NCBI GenBank assembly: GCA_015257455.1
Contig: JABZKD010000005.1
Location: 1 to 64,000, forward strand
DNA: 64,000 bases
Direction: 5' to 3'
Source of the DNA: Nanosynbacter sp.
GTDB taxonomy: Bacteria; Patescibacteriota; Saccharimonadia; Saccharimonadales; Saccharimonadaceae
Below, one piece after another: positions 7,789 to 15,886 of this stretch. Below the pieces are notes generated by a model. The model saw only the letters and a program-made list of their open reading frames with translations, was not told the origin of the DNA and made no database searches. Both the position numbers and the translations under genes were made by a program. Numbering within the stretch: the first letter of the stretch is position 1; each line of letters starts with the position of its first letter.

Positions 7789-8478
7789 TCACCATTGAAT
7801 TTCTTGAAGGTGATGCGATTTAAGAAATTGGTTAGCCTTGGAAAATGGCCTGGAGCCAAAAAATCCGCGATAGGCAGAAAGCGGTGAGGGGTGAGCCGAT
7901 TGCAAAACTAAGTGGCTCGATTGATCGATAAGTTTGACTTTAGTTTGAGCATCAGATCCCCAGAGAATAAACACAGCGTGTGGGAGTTTGGCGTTAAGCA
8001 TCTTCACGCAATCTTCGGTAATTTGCTCCCAACCGATTTGACGGTGCGAGCCGGCATGACCTTTTTCGACAGTTAGCACATTATTGAGGAGAAAGACTCC
8101 TTGTTCGAACCATGGAGTGAGGTCGCCGTTTTGGATAATGGTTTGTCCGATGTCAGATTCTACCTCTTTCAAAATATTTCGGAGACTGGGAGCGAGCTTA
8201 GCGGTTTGAACCGAAAAGGCCAAACCATCCGCCACGCCCGGAGTGTGATAAGGGTCTTGGCCAAGAATCACTACCTTAATTTTTTCGAGTGGTAACTGGA
8301 AAACCCGAAAAATTCGTGCAGGGGCGGGATAAATTTCGTGAGGATTCAATGTAGATAAATTAAAAAATTCTATCAGTGAATCGAATTTACCAGCCACAAG
8401 TTCGACTTGAAAAAACTCACGATACTCAGGTGATAAATCAGTCGAGGCGAGAAGTTCCGTGAGATTAATTTTAGTCAT
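7789..8478 (-). CDS. ung: uracil-DNA glycosylase
   Basis: 229 aa from the ATG at 8478, which begins MTKINLTELL. Removes uracil from DNA in base-excision repair. Family 1 motifs are all present: GQDPYHTPG (water-activating Asp), LLNNVLTVE, and HPSPLSAYRGFFG (catalytic His and the DNA-intercalating loop). The start is one base after the stop of the ABC exporter gene (TAATATG), so translation is probably coupled. An upstream in-frame ATG at 8532 lies inside the ABC gene and is not expected to be used. Confidence 0.95.
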   Translation of the reverse strand: MTKINLTELLASTDLSPEYREFFQVELVAGKFDSLIEFFNLSTLNPHEIYPAPARIFRVFQLPLEKIKVVILGQDPYHTPGVADGLAFSVQTAKLAPSLRNILKEVESDIGQTIIQNGDLTPWFEQGVFLLNNVLTVEKGHAGSHRQIGWEQITEDCVKMLNAKLPHAVFILWGSDAQTKVKLIDQSSHLVLQSAHPSPLSAYRGFFGSRPFSKANQFLKSHHLQEIQW

Positions 8479-8479
8479 A

Positions 8480-10291
8480 TTATTCAGCTTCTTCAGAAAA
8501 TTGAGAATTATAAAGCTCAGCATAGAAGCCATCTAGCTTCATAAGCTCGTCATGGTTACCATGCTCGACAATATTCCCTTCTTTCATCACAAGAATAATG
8601 TCGGCATTACGAATGGTCGAGAGACGGTGCGCAATTACGAAGGAGGTACGACCTTCAGTGAGCTTATCGAAAGCACGCTGAATGATTTGCTCGGTGCGCG
8701 TATCAACATTGGAAGTGGCCTCATCGAGAATCATCATTTTCGGATTAGTAATGATGGCGCGCGTAATGGTGAGGAGTTGTTTTTCACCGGCGGAAATATT
8801 ATCGGAGTCTTCAGAAATTTTAGTTTCGTAACCATCTGGGAAGGATTTAATAAAGTGATCCACGCCAGTCATTTTAGCAGCGGCTTCGACCTGTTCGAAG
8901 GTGACATTAGCGGAGCCATATTTAAGGTTTTCTAGAATAGTGCCCGAGAAGAGCCAAGTATCCTGAAGTACCATACCAAAGAGACTACGAACTTCGCTGC
9001 GTTTCATTTGTTTGGTGGAGATGCCATCAATTTTAATTTCACCGCTCTGAATATCATAAAAACGCATTAGGAGACTTACAATTGTAGTCTTACCGGCACC
9101 AGTCGGGCCCACGATGGCTACCTGCATACCAGGTTCGATTTTGATAGAAAAATCCTTAATAATTGGCTTCACACCGTCGTAGCTAAAGTTGACATGCGAG
9201 AATTCTACTTCACCATGGAATTTTCCATCTTTAATAATCGACTTAAATTGACTAGTAAAATCTTCGGCAGCTTCTTCTGGTTCTTCAAGGAAATTAAAAA
9301 CACGATCTGCGGCAGCCAAGGTTTGCTGAATCGTAGAAGAAAGTTGCGCAGTGTCAGCGATTGGCTGAGTGAAACGACTAACATACTGCAAGAAAGCCAA
9401 GATACTTCCGACCGTAAGGGCGCCAATTAGAGCATAATAGCCACCGAGCAGACAAATTCCAACAAAAGCCAAATCGAGGAAGAGGTGGGTGATAGGGTAG
9501 GTGAGTGAGCCATAAAATTCACCCTTAAAAGTTTCCTGATAAAGTTTTTTATTGACGGTAGCAAAATCTTGTTTAGATTTTTCGGCATGATTATTAGCCT
9601 TGACGAGGAGCTGTCCGCCATAATTTTCTTCGATTTCAGAGTTTAATTTACCGAGAGTTTTGCGTTGCTTTTTGTAATATTCTGAGCCCTTCTTTACAAC
9701 TTTAGAAACGGCAAGCATGGAAATAGGCACGACAATTACAGAAACGGCCGACATGGGAATAGAAATATAAATCATCATACCAAGGTAACCAACCAGAAGT
9801 GTAAAGTTGGTAATAACCTGAGAAAGGGTTTGCGAGAGTGAAGAAGCGATAGTTTCCACATCGTTAGTCATAATCGACATCGTGTCACCATTCTGAGTTT
9901 TATCAAAATAGTACATCGGTAAACGCGAGATTTTAGCCAGAATTTGACGCTTCATTTCTTTAGCATATTTAGCCGAAATCAGAGCCGCTACATAACCTTC
10001 AATGTAACTGACGATAGCAGAGATAAGGTAGAGACCAACTAGGGTTAAAAGTAGTGAGCTGATACGAGCGAAATTAATTTCCTGACCAGCACGCAAGGCG
10101 TCAAAAGCTTCGGTCGTAATGAGACCCAAAAGATATGGACCGGCTACTACGAGCCCAGCCGACATTAGAGCAAGCAGTGCCGAGCCGAGCAAACCAAAAC
10201 GATATTTTTTCACAGAAGCGAGGAAGCGCTTAATAGTCTGTTTAGAGGCTCGAGTAGTTTTCTTTTGAGTGCTTTTTGAATTTTTAGACAT
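8480..10291 (-). CDS. ABC exporter subunit (canonical half of a heterodimer)
   Basis: 603 aa. Six membrane helices in about residues 25-320, then an ATPase domain: Walker A GPTGAGKTT, signature ISAGEKQLL (degenerate compared with LSGGQ), Walker B MMILDEATSNVD with the catalytic Glu, and the His switch in VIAHRLSTIRNAD. The start MSKNSKS at 10291 follows GGAGGG; an upstream in-frame ATG lies in the preceding gene. The degenerate signature here and the missing catalytic Glu in the partner are the known split of heterodimeric type IV ABC exporters (BmrCD, TM287/288 type). Substrate unknown, likely a drug, lipid or peptide. Confidence 0.9.
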   Translation of the reverse strand: MSKNSKSTQKKTTRASKQTIKRFLASVKKYRFGLLGSALLALMSAGLVVAGPYLLGLITTEAFDALRAGQEINFARISSLLLTLVGLYLISAIVSYIEGYVAALISAKYAKEMKRQILAKISRLPMYYFDKTQNGDTMSIMTNDVETIASSLSQTLSQVITNFTLLVGYLGMMIYISIPMSAVSVIVVPISMLAVSKVVKKGSEYYKKQRKTLGKLNSEIEENYGGQLLVKANNHAEKSKQDFATVNKKLYQETFKGEFYGSLTYPITHLFLDLAFVGICLLGGYYALIGALTVGSILAFLQYVSRFTQPIADTAQLSSTIQQTLAAADRVFNFLEEPEEAAEDFTSQFKSIIKDGKFHGEVEFSHVNFSYDGVKPIIKDFSIKIEPGMQVAIVGPTGAGKTTIVSLLMRFYDIQSGEIKIDGISTKQMKRSEVRSLFGMVLQDTWLFSGTILENLKYGSANVTFEQVEAAAKMTGVDHFIKSFPDGYETKISEDSDNISAGEKQLLTITRAIITNPKMMILDEATSNVDTRTEQIIQRAFDKLTEGRTSFVIAHRLSTIRNADIILVMKEGNIVEHGNHDELMKLDGFYAELYNSQFSEEAE

Positions 10292-10292
10292 A

Positions 10293-12062
10293 TTATTTTC
10301 CCTCCTTAGCCTGGCGCATTTCATCCGCAAATTCTTCTTCCGAGAATTGGGACTTCGCGATTTCTTGGTAAACCTTACATTTTTTCAAGAGTTCCAAATG
10401 AGTCCCTTTCCCTACCATCTTTCCCTGATCGAGAACAATAATTTGCTCAGCTTCTTTAATCGTACTAATACGTTGCGCTACAATTAACACGACAATATCC
10501 TGAATTTCCGACTTCAAATCTTCTCGGAGCTTCTTATCGGTTTTCATATCAAGAGCCGAAAAAGCATCATCGAAAATTAAAATTTCAGGTTGCTTAGCTA
10601 AAGCACGAGCGATGGCGAGACGCTGCCTTTGACCACCGGAAACATTGGTACCACCTTGAGAAATTGGTGCATCATATTGGTCTTTTAGCTTAGTGACAAA
10701 TTCTTCAGCTTGAGCAATTTTAGCAGCATGACGCATACGCGCATCAAGTTCCGATTTTTTAAAATTTTCGACACCGTAAAGAATGTTGCTACGCACGGTG
10801 CCAGTAAAGAGATAACCACGCTGCGGAACGTAACCGATTTTATCCATAAGGGCATTTTCAGTATACTCCTTGATGTTGAGATTATTAATTAAAACCTCAC
10901 CCTCGGTGGCGTCGAAGAAACGTGGTACGAGGTTAATTAAGGTGGACTTACCAGAACCAGTGGAACCAATAAAGGCGGTAGTTTGGCCAGCTTTAGCGAC
11001 AAAAGAAATATCCTCGATGATGGCTTCGGATTTTTTACCATAAGAAAAAGTTACATGCTTAAATTCCACAGAAGGAACCTCGCTAGGCGTTTCAGTCATT
11101 TGATCCTTGAAGGTGATTTGACTCTTAGTTTCAAGTACCTCAGAGATACGTTTGCTAGAAACATTGCCGCGAGGGATCATGACAAAGAGAAAAGTTAAGA
11201 AGAGGAAGGACATGAGAACCTGCGCAGAATATTGCGAAAAAGCAAGCATGCGACCAAGATAACTCATATCGGTATGAAGATTAGAAACACCAATGAAGAT
11301 AATGAGGACGGCGGAAAGATTAAAAACTAGATTAACTACTGGCTGCTGAAAAGCCATAACCTTTGATATGTAAATATCCGTGTTTTTTAACTTTTCGTTA
11401 CTGCGCTCAAATTTATTTTCTTCATATTTCTGCTTATTAAGCGCACGAATCACCTTGATACCAGTGAGATTTTCACGCGTAATGGAGTTGATTTTATCTA
11501 AGATTTTTTGGTAGACCTTAAATTTTGGAATGGCAAGACTAATTAAAATCGCCGCCTGGATAAAGAGGATAGCCACCGAAACAGCAATAATCCAAGTCAT
11601 GTTCGGCGCAGTGCGGAAAGCTTGAATAATCGCCCCGATTGCCATAAACGGTACGCGCACCATCATAGTGAGACTCATAATTAACGTACGCTGGACGGTC
11701 CAGATATCGGCGGTGGTACGGGTAATGAGTGAGGCGGTAGAGAATTTCTCGACGTCAGTAAAAGAAAGCGACATCACCTTAGCGAAGATATCCTTGCGCA
11801 TATCCATAGCGACGCGACTACTTACTTTGGCGGAAAAATAAGATGAAACAATACTACCAAGTGAGCCCAGTGCGGTCACACCGAGCATGAGTAGGCCGGT
11901 TTGAAAAATGAAGCTCATATTAAATTCGGCTACGCCTTTATTCATAATATCTGAACTTAAAGCTGGGAGTTCAAGAGCAGTATAAACTTGGAGTGCAACA
12001 CCCAATACAATTAAAAGGCATTGCCAAAAATAAGGTTTTAAATATTTGATAGATTTTAGCAT
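10293..12062 (-). CDS. ABC exporter subunit (degenerate-site half of the heterodimer)
   Basis: 589 aa. Six membrane helices, then Walker A GSTGSGKST, canonical signature VSGGQRQRL and Walker B ILIFDDAFSALD, where Asp replaces the catalytic Glu, so this subunit's own site should hydrolyse ATP poorly or not at all. It precedes its partner by one base in a TAA-to-ATG arrangement. The -10 TATAAT at 12085-12090 and AAGGAAC before the ATG make this the first gene of the operon that continues to ung. Confidence 0.9.
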   Translation of the reverse strand: MLKSIKYLKPYFWQCLLIVLGVALQVYTALELPALSSDIMNKGVAEFNMSFIFQTGLLMLGVTALGSLGSIVSSYFSAKVSSRVAMDMRKDIFAKVMSLSFTDVEKFSTASLITRTTADIWTVQRTLIMSLTMMVRVPFMAIGAIIQAFRTAPNMTWIIAVSVAILFIQAAILISLAIPKFKVYQKILDKINSITRENLTGIKVIRALNKQKYEENKFERSNEKLKNTDIYISKVMAFQQPVVNLVFNLSAVLIIFIGVSNLHTDMSYLGRMLAFSQYSAQVLMSFLFLTFLFVMIPRGNVSSKRISEVLETKSQITFKDQMTETPSEVPSVEFKHVTFSYGKKSEAIIEDISFVAKAGQTTAFIGSTGSGKSTLINLVPRFFDATEGEVLINNLNIKEYTENALMDKIGYVPQRGYLFTGTVRSNILYGVENFKKSELDARMRHAAKIAQAEEFVTKLKDQYDAPISQGGTNVSGGQRQRLAIARALAKQPEILIFDDAFSALDMKTDKKLREDLKSEIQDIVVLIVAQRISTIKEAEQIIVLDQGKMVGKGTHLELLKKCKVYQEIAKSQFSEEEFADEMRQAKEGK

Positions 12063-12084
12063 GTTTGTTCCTTCTGAATAAATA

Positions 12085-12093
12085 ATTATAACA
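12085..12093 (-). promoter_or_regulatory. extended -10 for the ABC exporter operon
   Basis: Minus-strand TGT TATAAT, followed by a short leader with AAGGAA about 7 bases before the ATG at 12062. Confidence 0.7.
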
Positions 12094-12109
12094 AAAAATC
12101 CTAAATTAA

Positions 12110-12237
12110 GTAAGGAGAATGCCGCTTACCTCGTTCCGGAGACGCTCTAGGTGAAGAATGTCGCATGCCTTTTTTCGGACCGCTCAAGGGCGCTTGCCCA
12201 AGCTTATGTCCTCAAAAGGCAAGACGACATTCTTTTT
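12110..12237 (+). ncRNA. possible structured RNA or long terminator hairpin
   Basis: Four nested complementary blocks form one long hairpin of about 80 nt: 12154-12163 with 12225-12234, 12167-12173 with 12214-12220, 12177-12180 with 12208-12211, and 12188-12191 with 12196-12199. On the plus strand the stem is followed by TTTT. A smaller hairpin (TTACCT / AGGTGAA) lies before it. No match to SRP RNA, 6S RNA, tmRNA or RNase P RNA is seen by eye. It could be a small plus-strand RNA or the end of the minus-strand ABC-2 operon. Confidence 0.45.
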
Positions 12238-13129
12238 AAGCTTGTTTCTTGAGTTTGTTCTGTAAAACAAAGATGATAATTAATCCAAAAATTGAAGTTA
12301 TGGTGATTAGGTACATCATATTAAGTGAGACTTCATGGCTGAAAAAAGAGATTTTGTAGTCGAGGGCAGTTTTGACGGCGTCGATAGCTTGGGCTGGAAT
12401 TTCGGTCTTAGCCATTTCCTGGAACGGGGCGGTGAGTGCGTGATTTTTAATTAACGACATAAAGTAAGTACTCGGCAAAAACATAATACCATCGCGCAGC
12501 AGGGCGGAGAAATTTGAAATTGGCATATAAGCCCCACAAATAAAACCATAACCGGCACTCACGATATTGGCCACGGCACTGAGTTGGCCTTGGGTTTTGA
12601 GACCGAAGTTTACTACAGAAGCCAAGGCGGTACCGAAGAATGAAAGCAACACTACATCACCGAATAGTAACAAAACATCCTTTAGTTCATAATACCAACA
12701 ATTCTGGGTGCGAATATAAATTAAACAAAGCACGAGAGCGACAAGATTAATAATAATCGTGGAAATAAAAGTGGCGGCGAAATAAGCCAGACTCTTGGTG
12801 TGACTTTTAACTGGAGAAACATCGATATCTTTCGTACTGCCAGTAATTTTATCGTTAACCATCAAAAGATTCGAAGAAAAAGCCACGGTGACACTACAAA
12901 CTGCGAGGAGACAGGCGAGAATTTGACCATTAACTATAGCATTAATTACACCCTCGGGAAGTGCAACACCTAAGGCGTCTTGATCTAGACTATTTTGGAA
13001 GACCCGGCCAAGAAAAGTCACATAGAGAATGAGTAGAATCATTGGCGTGATAAGTGAGGCGAAAAACATTGACTTATCACTGAAGAAAACTTTGACATTA
13101 CGAGCAGTGAGATTAAAGAATTTTTTCAT
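12236..13129 (-). CDS. ABC-2 type exporter permease
   Basis: 297 aa with six predicted membrane helices and a large loop after the first, the layout of ABC-2 permeases of the DrrB/NodJ kind. It contains a sequence KITGSTKDIDVSPVKSHT typical of the coupling region. It follows its ATPase gene with a four-base ATGA overlap, so the two are made together. Substrate unknown. Confidence 0.85.
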   Translation of the reverse strand: MKKFFNLTARNVKVFFSDKSMFFASLITPMILLILYVTFLGRVFQNSLDQDALGVALPEGVINAIVNGQILACLLAVCSVTVAFSSNLLMVNDKITGSTKDIDVSPVKSHTKSLAYFAATFISTIIINLVALVLCLIYIRTQNCWYYELKDVLLLFGDVVLLSFFGTALASVVNFGLKTQGQLSAVANIVSAGYGFICGAYMPISNFSALLRDGIMFLPSTYFMSLIKNHALTAPFQEMAKTEIPAQAIDAVKTALDYKISFFSHEVSLNMMYLITITSIFGLIIIFVLQNKLKKQA

Positions 13130-14082
13130 GATTTTTGCTCCGTTTGAGTTTTAGTGGTTTTTGGCTTTGAGATATCGGCGCCTGGCCTACTTTTGGTAAC
13201 TGCGAGAAAGACATCATCCAGGGTACTTTTAATTAATTCGAAATCCTGGAAGAGTTCCGGATTTTTTACAATTAATTGTGTGACTACAGCAGAATTTTTG
13301 ACTTTGACTTGAAAGTCTTTATGAATTTTTTGATAAGGTAATTTTAGCTTTTTGACTTCTGATTCATCTACGTCATAAAGGTGCAAAATATCCGTAGCGT
13401 ATTGAGTTTTTAGTTCTAGAGGTGTTCCCTCAGCAATAATTCTTCCCTTGTCCAAAATCGTAACATAGTCAGCATCGGCGGCTTCTTCCATGTAGTGCGT
13501 GGTGAGAAAAATTGTCATTTTAAAATCCTCGCGAAGTTTGGAAATAATGCGCCAAACTTTACTGCGCGTACCTGGGTCAAGGCCAGTGGTCGGTTCATCG
13601 AGAATGAGAATTTTCGGCTGATGGATAATAGCACGTGCGATATCGACACGACGTTTTTGGCCGCCAGAAAGTTTTTGAATTTTCTGATTTTTAATTTCGG
13701 CGAGATCAAAGAGTTTTTCTAATTCCTGATAACGAGCCTTAAAATCTTGACCGAAAATGCCATAGAAGCCGGCGCGGAATTTGAGGTTTTCATAAACGGT
13801 GAGAGTTTTATCGAGGACGGAATCCTGAAAAACTACACCGATTTGATGTTTAATTTTATCGAGATGCGTGGCAACATCTTGGCCACAAATAGTGATGCGA
13901 CCAGAATCAATTTTTAGACCACCGTACATCATAGAGATAGTGGTGGATTTACCAGCACCATTGATACCGAGGAAGGCGAAGAGGCTGCCTTCATAAACTC
14001 CTAGATTAATCTTGCGAACAGCTTTAATCTTGCCAAAGCTTTTCTCGAGATTTTCGATTTTGATAATTATCTGCTGAGTCAT
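13126..14082 (-). CDS. ABC-2 type exporter ATPase (DrrA/CcmA class)
   Basis: 318 aa. Walker A GINGAGKST, Q-loop in GVVFQDSVL, signature KLSGGQKRRV, Walker B ILILDEPTTGLD, His switch FLTTHYMEEA. A C-terminal extension of about 80 aa as in drug-exporter ATPases. Partner permease follows. The start lies eight bases after a TATAAT box embedded in the end of the upstream gene, so transcription can be independent and leaderless. Confidence 0.9.
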   Translation of the reverse strand: MTQQIIIKIENLEKSFGKIKAVRKINLGVYEGSLFAFLGINGAGKSTTISMMYGGLKIDSGRITICGQDVATHLDKIKHQIGVVFQDSVLDKTLTVYENLKFRAGFYGIFGQDFKARYQELEKLFDLAEIKNQKIQKLSGGQKRRVDIARAIIHQPKILILDEPTTGLDPGTRSKVWRIISKLREDFKMTIFLTTHYMEEAADADYVTILDKGRIIAEGTPLELKTQYATDILHLYDVDESEVKKLKLPYQKIHKDFQVKVKNSAVVTQLIVKNPELFQDFELIKSTLDDVFLAVTKSRPGADISKPKTTKTQTEQKS

Positions 14083-14090
14083 TAAATATA

Positions 14091-14096
14091 ATTATA
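14091..14096 (-). promoter_or_regulatory. -10 box of a leaderless promoter for the ABC-2 pair
   Basis: Minus-strand TATAAT, eight bases before the ATG at 14082 and just 5 bases or so after the stop codon of the DUF285 gene. Confidence 0.5.
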
Positions 14097-14098
14097 CA

Positions 14099-15811
14099 TT
14101 AATTTGGTTTAGCGCGATAAGTGAAGTAGCCAGGAGAACCTGGTCGATCAATTTTAAGACCGCCAAGATGAGACCATAAAAATGATAATCCTCGACTACC
14201 ATTTCCACCTTCAATAGCCTTCAAATTATAGAAAATATCAATATTTGCACTATTGTCATTTGCTTCATTTTCGACAGCCTTTTGAGTCTCAAAATCAGCT
14301 GAAGCATAAATCTTTTTAAGCGTATAATTCGGATTATCATTGTAAAACATGCCACGGAATTTAACAACATTTTTCGTATTAAAACTACTTAAATCCAAAC
14401 TTTCAATACTACTCATGTTCGCAAACATGCCATTCATATCAGTAACATTTTCCGTGTTAAATGAACCAATATTAAGACTAGTCAATGCGGCCATATCTGA
14501 AAACATGCTAGACATATCAGTTACGTTAGCGGTATTAAAACTTGAAAGATCAAGGGAGGTGAGGTAACGCATATTAGAGAACATATTATTCATGTTTGTT
14601 ACATTGGAGGTATCGAAATTAGAAAGATTTAAGGAAGTGAAACCTAATGAATAATGGAACATATTACTCATATCCATTACATTGGAGGTATCGAAATTTG
14701 AGAGATTAAGAGAGGTGAGACTATACAAATAAGTGAACATACTATTCATATTCGTTACTTTAGAAGTATCGAAATTAGAAACATTGAGAGAGCTGAGCCG
14801 AAACATGGTAGAGAACATACTACTCATATTCATCACTTTAGAAGTATCGAAGTTAGAAAGATCAAGAGAGGTGAGATTGACTGAAGAAGAGAACATACCA
14901 TTCATATTCGTTACTTTAGAAGTATCGAAATTAGAAAGATCAAGGGAAGTGAGGCTACGCATACCAGAAAACATAGACCCGCTGTCCTCATTTAGATAAA
15001 CTTTTTCCGGCTCAGTATAATAATAGGCAGTTCTATTAGTCGGATCTAACCACATTTTAATTTCGTAGTCTGAATCATCATTTTCAACATTTACAGTGTT
15101 TATAGTTGCAATTGGGGCAGTAGAGTTTTTCTTAAAATATTCAATCTTATCTGTAGCGGTTTCTAGCGATTTTAATCTATTGTTAAAGCTATATCCATTC
15201 ATCATTTTAGCGATTGGGTCATATCGATTAGTTAGGATAGAAAAGATTAGTTTGTTTTTATAATTACCACTCTCTAAGTTGTTTCCTAGTTTCACGCCAA
15301 TACTCAGATGGTTCGATTCACTGCCATTAGTCTTCTCTGCTGTTTGCAAAATTTGCGCTGGTCTAGATAATGCTGGGATTGGTGAATAATCTGTTGAAGT
15401 ACCGAACTTATAGCCCCAAGTATTACTCGAAAAGCTATTTAGTGCGCTAGGAGCTGAGATCGAATCAATCTTGGCATTAGTGCTTGAACCCGCATTAGTC
15501 AAAGCATTCTCGTCGGTTTCCGAATTAAGAGTCACAATATACCCTGTCCGGTTATTAGTATTCACTATCAGTGATAATGAGACTTCCTTGGTTTGATTCG
15601 CAGAATTAAGAATTTCATTACCGTTTACGGAAACAGCAGAATTATCTACTGTAGCCGACAAAGTCGGCACAAATAGAGCCGAAGTATTTTGGAAGATGAC
15701 CAAATTAGAAAAAGAGACTAAGGCTAAAAATAATCCGAGAACTTTTAATTCCCATCTAAACCACCCCCCCCCCGCGTGGGGGTTTGTATTATGCGATTTT
15801 TGGCTTTGCAT
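14099..15811 (-). CDS. BspA-like (DUF285) leucine-rich surface protein with a poly-G tract
   Basis: 570 aa. Basic N-terminus, a hydrophobic segment (VLGLFLALVSFSNLVIF) as signal or anchor, a beta-rich region to about residue 270, then about nine 23-residue repeats of the type LTSLDLSNFDTSKVTNMNG-MF, the DUF285/BspA-type LRR. The C-terminus ends GSPGYFTYRAKPN. BspA-like proteins of oral bacteria bind host proteins and other cells; the same is inferred here. Codons 13-17 contain ten consecutive G, so the frame can switch by slippage. The ATG lies seven bases after an extended -10. Paralogue of the next gene upstream. Confidence 0.85.
   Translation of the reverse strand: MQSQKSHNTNPHAGGGWFRWELKVLGLFLALVSFSNLVIFQNTSALFVPTLSATVDNSAVSVNGNEILNSANQTKEVSLSLIVNTNNRTGYIVTLNSETDENALTNAGSSTNAKIDSISAPSALNSFSSNTWGYKFGTSTDYSPIPALSRPAQILQTAEKTNGSESNHLSIGVKLGNNLESGNYKNKLIFSILTNRYDPIAKMMNGYSFNNRLKSLETATDKIEYFKKNSTAPIATINTVNVENDDSDYEIKMWLDPTNRTAYYYTEPEKVYLNEDSGSMFSGMRSLTSLDLSNFDTSKVTNMNGMFSSSVNLTSLDLSNFDTSKVMNMSSMFSTMFRLSSLNVSNFDTSKVTNMNSMFTYLYSLTSLNLSNFDTSNVMDMSNMFHYSLGFTSLNLSNFDTSNVTNMNNMFSNMRYLTSLDLSSFNTANVTDMSSMFSDMAALTSLNIGSFNTENVTDMNGMFANMSSIESLDLSSFNTKNVVKFRGMFYNDNPNYTLKKIYASADFETQKAVENEANDNSANIDIFYNLKAIEGGNGSRGLSFLWSHLGGLKIDRPGSPGYFTYRAKPN
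15764..15773 (-). repeat. ten-base poly-G tract inside the DUF285 coding sequence
   Basis: C10 on the plus strand, read as G10 in codons 13-17 of the gene starting at 15811. It is also one arm of a small inverted repeat (CCCCCACGCGGGGG on the minus strand). Homopolymers of this length are typical contingency loci. Confidence 0.92.
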
Positions 15812-15818
15812 ATGTATT

Positions 15819-15827
15819 ATTTTACCA
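15819..15827 (-). promoter_or_regulatory. extended -10 of a leaderless promoter
   Basis: Minus-strand TGG TAAAAT, seven bases before the ATG at 15811. The preceding TTTA and the spacing match the HD-protein promoter at 22201. Confidence 0.65.
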
Positions 15828-15886
15828 TAAACGCAATGAAAATTTTATGGTCTTGGAGTCAGATTTTATCGGATGCAATAAATATT

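Noticed and set aside
12150..12253. GTG frame through the structured element at 12.2 kb
   Set aside because: No ribosome site and it crosses into an opposite-strand gene; the base pairing explains the sequence better.
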